Origin: Streptomyces hiroshimensis
GTDB taxonomy: Bacteria; Actinomycetota; Actinomycetes; Streptomycetales; Streptomycetaceae
Reading direction: 5' to 3'
Assembly (NCBI RefSeq): GCF_014650335.1
Contig: NZ_BMUT01000010.1
Span: 62,001-126,000, forward strand
Length of the DNA stretch: 64,000 nt
The notes beneath the pieces are model-generated. The model saw only the letters and a list, made by a program, of their open reading frames with translations, was not told the origin of the DNA and ran no database searches. The position numbers and the translations under genes were made by a program. This document shows positions 1 to 8,274 of this stretch, in pieces (position 1 is the first letter of the stretch; every line of letters starts with the position of its first letter).

Positions 1-948
1 GACGTCCCGCAGCAGCGGCAGGAGCCGGAGTCCACCGGCCCCGAGCCCGCCTCCCCCGAGAGCCCGGACGCCCCCGAGTCCGCCCCCGCCCGCGGGGAGG
101 CCCCCGAGGCCCCGGCCGTCGCCGCCGCCGACCCCTTCCGCACCCGGAAGTTCGACGTCCCCGGCCTCGGCGAGGGTGCCGACGGCCGCCGTTCGCGGGC
201 GCGGACGGCGCACGGCCGGACGACCGGCGCGCGCCGCCCCCGCGGCGCCCTGTCCAAGCTCCACCTGGCCGCCACGGTCCAGGCCGCCGCCCCGCACCAG
301 CGGGCGCGCGGGCGCAGCGGCGCCGGGCTCGTCGTCCGCCGTGACGACCTGCGGGAGGCGGTGCGCGAGGGCCGCGAGGGCAATCTGGTGCTGTTCGTCG
401 TGGACGCCTCCGGCTCCATGGCCGCCCGCAAGCGGATGAGCGCCGTCAAGGGCGCGGTGCTGTCCCTGCTGCTGGACGCGTACCAGCGCCGGGACAAGAT
501 CGGCATGGTCACCTTCCGGGGCTCCGGCGCGGACGTGGCGCTGCCGCCGACGTCCTCGGTGGACGCGGGCGCGGCACGGCTGGAGAAGCTGCCGACCGGC
601 GGGCGCACGCCGCTGGCGGCGGGCCTGCTGCAGGCGCACGAGGTGCTGCGCGTGGAGCGCCTGCGCGACCCGTCCCGGCGCCCGCTGCTGGTCGTGGTCA
701 CCGACGGCCGGGCGACCGGCGGCCCGGAGCCGCTGGCCCGGGCGGCGCGCGCCGCCCGGCTGCTGGCCGGCGAGGGCACGGCGTCGGTGGTCGTGGACTG
801 CGAGCAGGGGCCGGTACGCCTCGGGCTCGCCGCCGAGCTGGGCCGGGAGCTGCGCGGCCCGGTCGTCACGCTGGACGAGCTGCGCGCGGACAGCGTCTCC
901 GCGCTCGTACGCACCGTACGGACCGCACACACCAGGAAGGCCGCGTAA
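1..948 (+). CDS. Putative cobaltochelatase/magnesium-chelatase-like protein, VWA-domain C-terminal part (N-terminus outside window)
   Basis: The frame is open from the first base and ends at a TAA that overlaps the next ATG by one base, so 315 C-terminal residues are visible. They begin with a Pro/Glu/Ala-rich acidic linker, then a basic stretch, then a von Willebrand A domain. The MIDAS motif DASGS lies near visible residues 136-140, and VVTDGRATGG is the later conserved loop. This matches the ChlD half of ChlI-ChlD fusion proteins that sit in actinobacterial cobalamin clusters and are thought to help insert cobalt into the corrin ring. The AAA+ half would lie upstream of the window. The tight coupling to cobO supports a role in B12 synthesis; the exact chelatase role is inferred. 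Confidence 0.85.
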   Translation, partial: DVPQQRQEPESTGPEPASPESPDAPESAPARGEAPEAPAVAAADPFRTRKFDVPGLGEGADGRRSRARTAHGRTTGARRPRGALSKLHLAATVQAAAPHQRARGRSGAGLVVRRDDLREAVREGREGNLVLFVVDASGSMAARKRMSAVKGAVLSLLLDAYQRRDKIGMVTFRGSGADVALPPTSSVDAGAARLEKLPTGGRTPLAAGLLQAHEVLRVERLRDPSRRPLLVVVTDGRATGGPEPLARAARAARLLAGEGTASVVVDCEQGPVRLGLAAELGRELRGPVVTLDELRADSVSALVRTVRTAHTRKAA

Positions 949-1556
949 TGCCCCAGGGACAGCCGACCGTCGTTCCCGACGACGGACTCACCACGCGCCA
1001 GCGCCGCAACCGGCCGCTGGTCTTCGTCCACACCGGCATCGGCAAGGGCAAGTCCACGGCGGCCTTCGGCCTGGCGCTGCGGGCGTGGAACCAGGGCTGG
1101 CCGGTCGGGGTGTTCCAGTTCGTGAAGTCGGCGAAGTGGAAGGTCGGCGAGGAGAACGCGCTGCGGGTGCTCGGTGCGTCGGGCGAGGGCGGCACGGTCG
1201 GCTGGCACAAGATGGGCGAGGGCTGGTCGTGGATCCAGCGCGACCCCAAGGACGGCGAGCAGAGCAACGAGGACAAGGCGCGCGAGGGCTGGGAGCAGGT
1301 CAAGCGCGACCTGGCGGCCGAGACGTACAAGCTGTACGTGCTGGACGAGTTCGCCTACCCCCTGCACTGGGGGTGGATCGACACGGACGAGGTGATCGAG
1401 GTGCTGCGCAACCGCCCCGGCACCCAGCACGTGGTGATCACGGGCCGCAACGCCCCGCAGGCGCTCGTCGAATTCGCCGACCTGGTCACCGACATGTCCA
1501 AGGTCAAGCACCCGATGGACACCGGCCAGAAGGGCCAGCGGGGCATCGAGTGGTGA
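948..1556 (+). CDS. cobO: Cob(I)yrinic acid a,c-diamide adenosyltransferase
   Basis: This is a 202-residue CobO/BtuR-family enzyme that moves the 5'-deoxyadenosyl group of ATP onto Co(I) of corrinoids. The P-loop TGIGKGKST is at residues 29-37, and the family segment YVLDEFAYPLHWGW follows in the middle. VVITGRNAP and the C-terminal VKHPMDTGQKGQRGIEW are also typical of the family. The length matches full-size CobO. The ATG overlaps the stop of the upstream chelatase-like gene and cobB starts within eight bases downstream, so the three are very probably cotranscribed and translationally coupled. Confidence 0.95.
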   Translation: MPQGQPTVVPDDGLTTRQRRNRPLVFVHTGIGKGKSTAAFGLALRAWNQGWPVGVFQFVKSAKWKVGEENALRVLGASGEGGTVGWHKMGEGWSWIQRDPKDGEQSNEDKAREGWEQVKRDLAAETYKLYVLDEFAYPLHWGWIDTDEVIEVLRNRPGTQHVVITGRNAPQALVEFADLVTDMSKVKHPMDTGQKGQRGIEW

Positions 1557-1563
1557 GCATCAA

Positions 1564-3021
1564 GTGGTGAGTACGCACATCCCCCGCCTGGTCATCGCCG
1601 CCCCGGCCTCCGGCAGCGGCAAGACCACGGTGGCCACCGGCCTGATGCGGGCCTTCGCGGACGCGGGGCTCGCCGTCTCGCCGCACAAGGTCGGCCCGGA
1701 CTACATCGACCCCGGCTACCACGCGCTCGCGACGGGCCGCCCCGGCCGCAACCTGGACGCGTACATGTGCGGCCCGGACCGCATCGCCCCGCTGTTCCTG
1801 CACGGGGCCGCGGGCTGCGACATCGCGGTGGTCGAGGGCGTCATGGGCCTCTACGACGGGGCGAGCGGGCAGGGCGAGCTGGCGTCGACGGCACACGTGG
1901 CCAAGCTGCTCAAGGCCCCGGTCGTGCTGGTCGTCGACGCGTCGTCGCAGTCGCGGTCGGTGGCCGCGCTGGTGCACGGCTTCGCGTCCTGGGACCCGGA
2001 GGTGCGGGTCGCGGGCGTCATCCTCAACAAGGTCGGCTCGGACCGGCACGAGGCGCTGCTGCGCGAGGCCCTGACGGAGTCGGGCGTACCGGTCCTGGGC
2101 GCGGTGCGCCGCGCCGAGCAGGTGCACACGCCGTCCCGGCACCTGGGCCTGGTCCCGGTCGCCGAACGCAGCACCGAAGCGGTGGACGCGGTGGCGGCCC
2201 AGGCGGCCCGGGTGAGGGAGGGCTGCGACTTGGAGGGCCTGCTGGCTTTGGCACACAGCGCACCTCCACTGGTGGACGAGCCATGGGCTCCCCATGGTGT
2301 GTGGGCAGGCGCCCCGGCTTCCCATCCCACCCCCACCGGTTTGTGGGCAGGCGTCCCGCAGGGCGGGACGGGTGGGCACAAACCGACCACCGGCCCGCAC
2401 CCGAAGAACGCACCGGTGATCGCCGTAGCAGGCGGCCCGGCCTTCACCTTCTCGTACGCCGAGCACACCGAACTACTGCAGGCGGCCGGCGCCGAGGTGG
2501 TCACCTTCGACCCCCTCCACGACGAGGCCCTCCCGGAGGGCACCGCCGCCCTCGTCATAGGCGGCGGATTCCCCGAGGTCTACGCCCCGGAGCTGTCCGC
2601 GAACGAACCCCTCCGCAAAGAGGTCGCCGCCCTCGCGGCAACCGGCGCCCCGGTCGTAGCCGAGTGCGCGGGCCTGCTCTACCTCTCCCGTTCCCTGGAC
2701 GGCAAGCCCATGTGCGGCGTGCTCCCCGCGGACGCCCGCATGTCCGGCCGTCTCACTCTCGGCTACCGCGAGGCGGTGGCCCTCGCGGACAACCCGCTGG
2801 CGCAGGCCGGCACCCGCGTCCGGGGGCACGAGTTCCACCGCACGGTGGCGGAGCCGGGCGCGGGCGGGACCCCCGCCTGGGGGTTCACGCACCCGGAGCG
2901 CCGCACCGAGGGCTTCGTACGCGACGGGGTGCACGCCTCGTACCTGCACGTGCACTGGGCGGGCGCCCCGGGCGCGGCCGCCCGGCTCGTGGCGAGCGCG
3001 GGCGGTGCCCGCAGCCGGTGA
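1564..3021 (+). CDS. cobB: Cobyrinate a,c-diamide synthase
   Basis: This 485-residue, two-domain, glutamine-dependent enzyme amidates the a and c side chains of (hydrogeno)cobyrinic acid. The N-terminal ATP-binding domain has the P-loop APASGSGKTT at residues 13-22 and the conserved KVGPDYIDPGYH. The C-terminal class-I amidotransferase domain carries its nucleophile Cys368 in AECAGLLYLS and the late histidine segment SYLHVHWAG. Two GTG codons in a row (1564 and 1567) could start it. The linker between domains, roughly residues 239-281, is odd: it is Gly/Pro/Trp-rich and encoded by a DNA palindrome (see the repeat at 2337). The core motifs of both domains are intact, so the enzyme should work. 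Confidence 0.95.
   Translation: MVSTHIPRLVIAAPASGSGKTTVATGLMRAFADAGLAVSPHKVGPDYIDPGYHALATGRPGRNLDAYMCGPDRIAPLFLHGAAGCDIAVVEGVMGLYDGASGQGELASTAHVAKLLKAPVVLVVDASSQSRSVAALVHGFASWDPEVRVAGVILNKVGSDRHEALLREALTESGVPVLGAVRRAEQVHTPSRHLGLVPVAERSTEAVDAVAAQAARVREGCDLEGLLALAHSAPPLVDEPWAPHGVWAGAPASHPTPTGLWAGVPQGGTGGHKPTTGPHPKNAPVIAVAGGPAFTFSYAEHTELLQAAGAEVVTFDPLHDEALPEGTAALVIGGGFPEVYAPELSANEPLRKEVAALAATGAPVVAECAGLLYLSRSLDGKPMCGVLPADARMSGRLTLGYREAVALADNPLAQAGTRVRGHEFHRTVAEPGAGGTPAWGFTHPERRTEGFVRDGVHASYLHVHWAGAPGAAARLVASAGGARSR
2337..2385. repeat. In-frame palindromic repeat within the cobB linker
   Basis: The outer arms CGGTTTGTG and CACAAACCG and the inner arms CGTCCCGC and GCGGGACG form a long near-perfect hairpin around AGG. 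A degenerate second left half (GTGTGGGCAGGCGCCCCGG) lies about 35 bases upstream. The element keeps the reading frame and adds a low-complexity linker between the two CobB domains. The form resembles a REP-type or small intergenic palindrome captured in coding DNA. Confidence 0.75.
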
Positions 3022-3030
3022 CGGGCGGCG

Positions 3031-3756
3031 TCAGCTCGCGAGGCCCACGACCAGCCAGATGAAGCCCGCGCCGGCCACCGTGCAGGCGAGGGTGGAGACG
3101 GCCGGGTGGGTGTGGTGGGCCTCGGGGAGGATGTCGGACGTGGCCAGGTAGAGCAGGACGCCGCCGAAGAAACCGAGGTAGACGCCGAGGAACCCGGCCG
3201 GAAGAGTGAAGAAGAGGGTGGACGCCGCACCGACGAGGGGGGCGACGGCGTCCGCGGCGAGCATCAGGAGGGCGCGGTGCCGGTCGTTCCCGTACAGGTC
3301 GGTGATCGTGTACGTGTTGAAGCCGTCCGCGAAGTCGTGCGCGATGACGGCCACGGCGACGGCGACCGCCACGCCCTCGCCGACCTGGAAGGCCGCGCCG
3401 ATGGCGACGCCGTCCATGGCGCTGTGACCGACGAGGGCGGCGGCCGCGGTGAGGCCGACCTGGGGGGTGCGTTCGGCGGCGCTGATGCCGTGGGCCGCCT
3501 TGCGGACGGCGAGGAGCCGCTCGACCATATGGGCGGCGAGGAAGCCGGCGACGAAGCAGAGCAGGGCGGCCGGCACGCCGAAGACGTCCTGGCCGGCGGC
3601 CTCCAGGGCCTCGGGCAGCAGGTCGAGTCCGACGACGCCGAGCATCAGCCCGCCCGCGAACCCCAGGACGAGGTGCCTGCGGTCGGTGATGCGGTGCGCG
3701 GCCCAGCCGCCGAGCAGCGTCATCAGGAACGCGCCCATGGCGATCACGACCGGCAC
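3031..3756 (-). CDS. ZIP family metal transporter
   Basis: This is a 241-residue, multi-pass membrane protein of the ZIP (ZupT/GufA-like) family, which imports divalent metals such as zinc. The family signature HSAMDGVAIG is at residues 111-120 in TM4, and IAHDFADG in TM5 is at 138-145; these histidines and aspartates form the binuclear metal site. The frame stays open far upstream, but homology begins at the GTG at 3756, preceded by a GGTGGAA ribosome-binding site. It lies between cobB (convergent) and a CobE-like gene (divergent, about 57 bp between starts). Location in a B12 cluster suggests metal supply for the pathway, but the metal cannot be read from sequence. Confidence 0.88.
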   Translation of the reverse strand: MPVVIAMGAFLMTLLGGWAAHRITDRRHLVLGFAGGLMLGVVGLDLLPEALEAAGQDVFGVPAALLCFVAGFLAAHMVERLLAVRKAAHGISAAERTPQVGLTAAAALVGHSAMDGVAIGAAFQVGEGVAVAVAVAVIAHDFADGFNTYTITDLYGNDRHRALLMLAADAVAPLVGAASTLFFTLPAGFLGVYLGFFGGVLLYLATSDILPEAHHTHPAVSTLACTVAGAGFIWLVVGLAS

Positions 3757-3813
3757 GGTTCCACCCTTCTCGCGGCTGAAGTATCTCCCGCGGGCCCGGC
3801 CGCCGCACCCGCT

Positions 3814-4203
3814 GTGTACGTGGGGGTGGGCGCCCGGCGCGGCGTGACGGCCGCGGAGGTGCTGGAGCTGGTGGAGCGGACGCTGGCGGAGGCCGGGGCG
3901 GGCGGGCTGCGGCCGGTGGCGCTGGCGACGGCCGAGGCGAAGGCGGGCGAGGGCGGGCTGCTGGAGGCGGCGGCCGGGCTGGGCGTGCCGCTGCGGGTGT
4001 ACGGGGCCGGTGCGCTGGCCGGGGTCGTGGTGCCGGATCCTTCGGCCGCGGCGCTGGCCGCCGTGGGCACGCCCGCGGTGGCCGAGGCGGCGGCGCTGCT
4101 GGCGGCCGGGGAGGGCGGAGTGCTGGCCGTGGGGAAGCGGAAGTCGGCGCGGGTGACGTGCGCGGTGGCGTACGCGTACGGGCCGGCGTACGGGCTGATG
4201 TAA
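3814..4203 (+). CDS. CobE/CbiG C-terminal domain cobalamin biosynthesis protein
   Basis: This small protein of about 129 residues begins VYVGVGARRGVTAAEV, the pattern opening the CobE/CbiG-C fold. It continues with LATAEAKAGEGGL and ends with a basic KRKSARVTCAVAYA segment, all typical of the family. CbiG opens the delta-lactone ring during ring contraction, and free CobE-like proteins accompany the same pathway. The start is uncertain: the reading frame is open much further upstream, but GTG at 3814 or 3820 is the first start that fits the family, and no good ribosome-binding site precedes it. The gene ends in a region with two hairpins (4241-4261 and 4279-4296) before the next cob gene. Confidence 0.75.
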   Translation: MYVGVGARRGVTAAEVLELVERTLAEAGAGGLRPVALATAEAKAGEGGLLEAAAGLGVPLRVYGAGALAGVVVPDPSAAALAAVGTPAVAEAAALLAAGEGGVLAVGKRKSARVTCAVAYAYGPAYGLM

Positions 4204-4350
4204 GGGCCGGCGTAAGGAACGACGTAAGGACCCGCTTGACGGCCGTTCCGCAGCCGTCAGTACGGTCTTTGGTGCGGGCGCTTCGCGCCCGGCGACAGCG
4301 ACTGTGACGACGACCGGCAGCACACGGACAAGAGAAGGCGGCCCGCGGCC

Positions 4351-5403
4351 ATGCACACTCCCAGCGAACCCGACCTGCGCCACCACGGTGACGCCGAAGT
4401 GCGGGGTGCCGGCGCGGAGCTGACGGACCTCGCGGTGAACGTACGGGCGGGCACGCCCCCGGTGTGGCTGCGCGAGCACATCGCCGCGTCGCTCGACGGG
4501 CTCGCCTCCTATCCGGACGGGCGGGCCGCGCGGCGGGCGGTGGCGGCGCGCCACGGGCTGCCGGAGGAGCGGGTGCTGCTGACGGCGGGGGCCGCGGAGG
4601 CGTTCGTCCTGCTCGCGCGGGCGCTGCGGGTGCGGCGGCCGGTGGTGGTGCACCCTCAGTTCACGGAGCCGGAGGCGGCCCTGCGGGACGCCGGGCACCG
4701 GGTGGAGCGGGTGCTGCTCGACGAGGCGGACGGGTTCCGGCTGGATCCGCGTGCGGTGCCGGGCGATGCGGACCTGGTGGTCGTCGGCAATCCGACCAAC
4801 CCCACCTCCGTCCTCCACCCGGCGCGGGACCTGGCGCGGCTCGCCCGGCCGGGGCGGACCCTGGTGGTCGACGAGGCGTTCATGGACGCGGTGCCGGGCG
4901 AGGCGGAGTCGCTGGCGTCCGTCACGGACCTGCCGGGGCTGGTCGTGCTGCGCAGCCTCACCAAGACCTGGGGGCTGGCGGGGCTGCGGATCGGCTACGT
5001 ACTCGCGTCGCCCGGCACCATAGCCCGGCTGGAGCGGGCTCAGCCGCTGTGGCCGGTGTCGTCCCCGGCGCTGGCGGCGGCGGAGGCGTGCAGCGCTCCC
5101 CCGGCGCTCGCGGAGGCCGCGCGCGCCGCGGACCGCCTCGCCGAGGACCGGACGTATCTGGCGGCCGCGGTGGGCCAGTTCGAGGGGGTCCGGGTCCACG
5201 GTCCGGCGGCCGGGCCGTTCCTGCTGATCCGGGTGCGGGGGGCCGCGGCCGTGCGGGGCAGGCTGCGGGGGCTGGGCTTCGCGGTGCGCCGCGGCGACAC
5301 CTTCCCGGGGCTGGGGCCGGACTATCTGCGCCTCGCGGTCCGGGACCGGGCGACCACGGACCGCTTCGCGGAGGCCCTCGGGAAAGCGCTCGCCGAGGGG
5401 TGA
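4351..5403 (+). CDS. cobC: CobC-like PLP-dependent aminotransferase / threonine-phosphate decarboxylase family
   Basis: This is a 350-residue fold-type I PLP enzyme related to histidinol-phosphate aminotransferase. The Schiff-base lysine is K205 in SLTKTWGLAG. GNPTNPT (146-152) and VVDEAF (172-177) are the other cofactor-binding motifs, and the C-terminal arginine lies in LRLAVR. In actinobacterial cobalamin clusters this type is annotated as CobC and assigned to making the aminopropanol-phosphate arm of B12; that assignment is from context and family. Upstream, TTGACG at 4236 with TACGGT at 4261 could be a promoter (weak), followed by a GGGCGC-TTC-GCGCCC hairpin in the leader. GAGAAGG near 4333 is a plausible ribosome-binding site. 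Confidence 0.85.
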   Translation: MHTPSEPDLRHHGDAEVRGAGAELTDLAVNVRAGTPPVWLREHIAASLDGLASYPDGRAARRAVAARHGLPEERVLLTAGAAEAFVLLARALRVRRPVVVHPQFTEPEAALRDAGHRVERVLLDEADGFRLDPRAVPGDADLVVVGNPTNPTSVLHPARDLARLARPGRTLVVDEAFMDAVPGEAESLASVTDLPGLVVLRSLTKTWGLAGLRIGYVLASPGTIARLERAQPLWPVSSPALAAAEACSAPPALAEAARAADRLAEDRTYLAAAVGQFEGVRVHGPAAGPFLLIRVRGAAAVRGRLRGLGFAVRRGDTFPGLGPDYLRLAVRDRATTDRFAEALGKALAEG

Positions 5404-5449
5404 GACCGCCTCTGGCCGAGGCCGGGAGTGATCGCTAGGGTGCCGCCGT

Positions 5450-6418
5450 ATGGCGACCTCGCGAATAGCCCCGGCAGCCCCGACAACCCCGGCAGCCGCC
5501 GACCGGACGGCACGGCTGGCCGTCACCGTGTTCCCGCTGCTCGTCGTCGCGGCCGGGGCGCTGGGGCTCGCCGCGCCGTCGCACTTCACCGGCTGGGCGC
5601 CGGCCGTGCCGTACCTGCTGGGCGTCGTGATGTTCACCATGGGCCTCACGCTGACCGGTGACGACTTCCGCGCGGTCGCCAAGCGGCCCTGGGCGGTCGG
5701 GCTCGGCCTCGTCGCCCACTACGTGATCATGCCGGGGCTGGGCTGGCTGATCGCCACGGTGCTGGGGCTGCCGCCGCAGCTGGCGGCCGGGGTGATCCTG
5801 GTCGGCTGCGCGCCGAGCGGGACGGCGTCCAACGTGGTCACGTACCTCGCGCGCGGGGACGTGGCCCTGTCGGTGTCCGTCGCGACCGTGTCGACGCTCG
5901 TCGCGCCCCTGGTGACACCGCCGTTGACACTGCTGCTGGCGGACCGGTTCCTGGACGTGGACGCGGGCGCCATGTTCACCGACATCCTCAAGACCGTGCT
6001 CGTGCCGGTGGTCGGCGGGGCGCTGGTGCGGATGGCGGCGGGGCGGTGGATCGGCAGGGTGCTGCGCGCCCTGCCGGCGCTCTCGGCGCTGACGATCGCC
6101 GTCCTCGTCCTCATCGTGGTGTCGGGCAGCGCGGCCCGCATCAAGGACGCGGCCGCCCTCGTCCTCCTCGCCGTCGTCCTCCACAACGGCCTCGGCCTGG
6201 CCCTCGGATACGCGGCGGGCCGCCTGGCCCGGCTCGGCGGTCCGTCGAGCCGGGCGATGGCCTTCGAAGTCGGCATGCAGAACTCGGGCCTGGCGGCGTC
6301 CCTTGCAACGGCCCACTTCAGCCCCGCGGCGGCGCTGCCGGCGGCGGTCTTCTCGGTGTGGCACAACGTGTCCGGCGCGGCGGTGGCAGCCTGGATGTCA
6401 AGGCGCCCTCACTCCTAG
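5450..6418 (+). CDS. Bile acid:sodium symporter family transporter
   Basis: This is a 322-residue membrane protein with about ten hydrophobic segments. Family motifs of BASS transporters are clear: VMFTMGLTLT, the glycine-rich GCAPSGTASNVVTYLARGD near residues 122-140, and a late EVGMQNSGLAASLA that repeats the sodium-site theme. Members import organic anions with sodium; bacterial substrates are often pantoate or 2-keto acids and cannot be told here. The start ATG follows CTAGGG. The gene is monocistronic as far as can be seen and ends at a repeat-rich region with a strong hairpin. Confidence 0.9.
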   Translation: MATSRIAPAAPTTPAAADRTARLAVTVFPLLVVAAGALGLAAPSHFTGWAPAVPYLLGVVMFTMGLTLTGDDFRAVAKRPWAVGLGLVAHYVIMPGLGWLIATVLGLPPQLAAGVILVGCAPSGTASNVVTYLARGDVALSVSVATVSTLVAPLVTPPLTLLLADRFLDVDAGAMFTDILKTVLVPVVGGALVRMAAGRWIGRVLRALPALSALTIAVLVLIVVSGSAARIKDAAALVLLAVVLHNGLGLALGYAAGRLARLGGPSSRAMAFEVGMQNSGLAASLATAHFSPAAALPAAVFSVWHNVSGAAVAAWMSRRPHS

Positions 6419-6424
6419 CGGCGC

Positions 6425-6755
6425 GAAGCGCCGACCGGACCCCGGGTGCACCGGGCACCGCCGAACTCCACCGTCGTGGCGGATCGCCACTGCGGCGGAA
6501 GGGGGTTGCCGGCCCCAGGCCCGAACACGGGCTGAAGGCCGGCAACCCGCCAGGCCGGCACCGCCGGACACCACCGCCGTGGCACATCACCGCCGCGGCG
6601 GAGGAAGTTGCCGGCCCCGGCGGTAGACGCCGAACCCCGGCCCCTGAGCCGACCCGACCGCAGGTCCGCCCGGCACCGCCGGACACCACCGGCGTGGCGG
6701 ATCGCCGCCGCCGGGGCGGCGGAGGGAGTCGCCGCAAGCCGACCGCAGGTCACCC
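6425..6755. repeat. Dispersed GC-rich repeat, locus A (three units)
   Basis: This gene-free stretch between the convergent symporter and amidohydrolase holds three similar units at about 6454-6500, 6557-6605 and 6672-6724. Each runs GGCACCGCCGGACACCACC, then CGTGGC, GATC, and ends GCCGCGGCGGAG. The same unit, in both orientations, recurs at 15.9, 22.4 and 49.4 kb. No open frame here has gene-like character. Confidence 0.8.
6503..6548. terminator. Hairpin between convergent symporter and amidohydrolase genes
   Basis: The arms GGGTTGCCGGCC and GGCCGGCAACCC are perfect 12-bp complements around a 22-base loop. The hairpin lies after the symporter stop and inside the repeat locus. It could end transcription from either side, although there is no T-run. 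Confidence 0.55.
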
Positions 6756-6760
6756 CGTGC

Positions 6761-7861
6761 CTAGCCGATCACCCGCCCCCGCAGAATCACCCGCTTCGGT
6801 GAGCCCAGGACCCTGACGTCCGCCCGTGGATCCGTCTCGTAGACGACCAGGTCCGCCGGGGCGCCCTCCTCCAGGCCCGGGCGGCCCAGCCAGGCGCGGG
6901 CCGACCACGTGGCGGCCGACAGGGCCGCTAGCGGGGGCAGGCCGGCCTTGACGAGTTCGGCGACCTCCTGGCCGACCAGGCCGTGGGCGAGCGAACCGCC
7001 CGCGTCCGTACCGACGAAGACCGGGATGCCCGCGTCGTACGCCGCCCGCACCGTCTCGTAGCGCCGGGCGTGCAGGCGCCGCATGTGGTCCGCCCAGCGC
7101 GGGAACTTCGCCTCGCCGCCGTCCGCGAGCCGCGGAAACGTCGCGATGTTGACGAGCGTCGGCACGATCGCGACCCCGCGCTCGGCGAAGAGCGGAATGG
7201 TCTCCTCGGTGAGCCCGGTCGCGTGCTCGATGCAGTCGATGCCCGCCTCCACGAGCGGCGCCAGCGACTCCTCCGCGAAGCAGTGCGCGGTCACGCGCGC
7301 CCCGAGGCGGTGCGCCTCGGCGATCGCGGCCGCGACCTCCCCGCGCGGCCAGCACGCGGACAGGTCGCCCGTCTCGCGGTCGATCCAGTCGCCGACGAGC
7401 TTGACCCAGCCGTCCCCGCGCCGCGCCTCCCGCGCCACGTACGCCACGAGGTCGTCCGGCTCGATCTCGTGCGCGTAGTTGCGGATGTAGCGGCGGGTGC
7501 GCGCGATGTGGCGCCCGGCGCGGATGATGCGGGGCAGGTCCTCGCGGTCGTCGATCCAGCGCGTGTCCGAGGGGGAGCCGGCGTCGCGCAGCAGCAGCGC
7601 TCCCGCATCCCGGTCGGTGAGCGCCTGCTTCTCGGCGGTGGAGGCGTCGACCGGGCCGTGGGCGTCGAGGCCCACGTGGCAGTGCGCGTCCACGAGGCCG
7701 GGCAGCGCCCACCCCTCGACGGTGGTGACGTCCCGCGCCCCCGCCGGCCGTTCGAAGGTGATCCGGCCGTCGACGGCCCACAGCTCGTCGCGCACCCCGC
7801 CGTCCGGGTCCGCGCCGACGAGCACCCGCCCCTTGATGTGCAGCACCCCACTGTCGCTCAT
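6761..7861 (-). CDS. Amidohydrolase family protein (imidazolonepropionase-like)
   Basis: This is a 366-residue metal-dependent amidohydrolase with a TIM-barrel core between small beta domains. The first metal-binding motif is DAHCHVGLDAHG (around residue 60), a second histidine is in RVTAHCFAEE and another in DCIEHATGL. The late aspartate is in FVGTDAGGSLAHG. C-terminal GAPADLVVYETDP is the usual closing beta strand of the composite domain. ATG at 7861 is chosen; a GTG three codons upstream is also possible. The substrate is unknown; relatives hydrolyse cyclic amides or dipeptides. It faces the symporter convergently and diverges from the ect operon across a 413-bp gap. Confidence 0.85.
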   Translation of the reverse strand: MSDSGVLHIKGRVLVGADPDGGVRDELWAVDGRITFERPAGARDVTTVEGWALPGLVDAHCHVGLDAHGPVDASTAEKQALTDRDAGALLLRDAGSPSDTRWIDDREDLPRIIRAGRHIARTRRYIRNYAHEIEPDDLVAYVAREARRGDGWVKLVGDWIDRETGDLSACWPRGEVAAAIAEAHRLGARVTAHCFAEESLAPLVEAGIDCIEHATGLTEETIPLFAERGVAIVPTLVNIATFPRLADGGEAKFPRWADHMRRLHARRYETVRAAYDAGIPVFVGTDAGGSLAHGLVGQEVAELVKAGLPPLAALSAATWSARAWLGRPGLEEGAPADLVVYETDPRADVRVLGSPKRVILRGRVIG

Positions 7862-8128
7862 GGACCGCACTGTACGAGCCCGCTCCTCCCGCCCGCCAAG
7901 GGGCTGCCGGGGCGCCGCCGGGGGGCGGCCGCCGGGGCGCCTCCACGGCCGCCCCGGGCAATTCCCCGGAACTCCTCTCCGGTAATTCCTCAGACAACTC
8001 TCCGCGCATTCTCATGCCCGCTTTCCCGTACCCTAAACGCAGCATTTTCCTTACGTTCCCGCAAGGGAATTCCCCGCCCCTTACCGATCCCCGGCGATCA
8101 CCTGTGACACACTCCACACCATCCGCGA

Positions 8129-8152
8129 TTTGCCCGGATATTACCGGGCAAA
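8129..8152. promoter_or_regulatory. 24-bp palindrome upstream of ectA, candidate operator
   Basis: The arms TTTGCCCGG and CCGGGCAAA are perfect complements around the A/T-only spacer ATATTA. It lies about 120 bp before ectA. The symmetry and AT-rich centre look like a dimeric repressor or activator site; the regulator is unknown. Confidence 0.55.
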
Positions 8153-8234
8153 CCACCACATCATCCACCCGCTTTGCGCGCCCCCGCGCCTCCGCGCGAT
8201 AACACAACCACCCCCTTCCGAGTAACCCGGACCC

Positions 8235-8260
8235 CCGATGCGATTTCCGATCCGCATCGG
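8235..8260. promoter_or_regulatory. Hairpin just upstream of the ectA start
   Basis: The arms CCGATGCG and CGCATCGG are perfect complements with a 10-base AT-rich loop. The hairpin ends 14 bases before the ectA ATG and no standard ribosome-binding site lies between them. It may be an operator or an RNA hairpin affecting translation. Confidence 0.45.
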
Positions 8261-8274
8261 TAAATTCCCTCCGC

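Larger units (their letters stand above)
7862..8274. promoter_or_regulatory. Divergent upstream region of the ect operon and amidohydrolase
   Basis: About 410 bp carry no gene. The part from about 8020 to 8270 is clearly richer in A and T than its surroundings, as expected for a promoter in this genome. It holds two strong inverted repeats described separately (8129-8152 and 8235-8260). No confident -35/-10 pair was found by eye. Confidence 0.6.

Noticed and set aside
4204..4350. Possible cobalamin riboswitch before the cobC-like gene
   Set aside because: Two hairpins are present, but no recognisable B12-box or conserved core could be found, so only the hairpins are noted.
6046..6816. Frame through the symporter end and repeat locus A
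   Set aside because: It reads through repeats and an out-of-phase part of the symporter gene, with Pro/Arg-rich low-complexity output.
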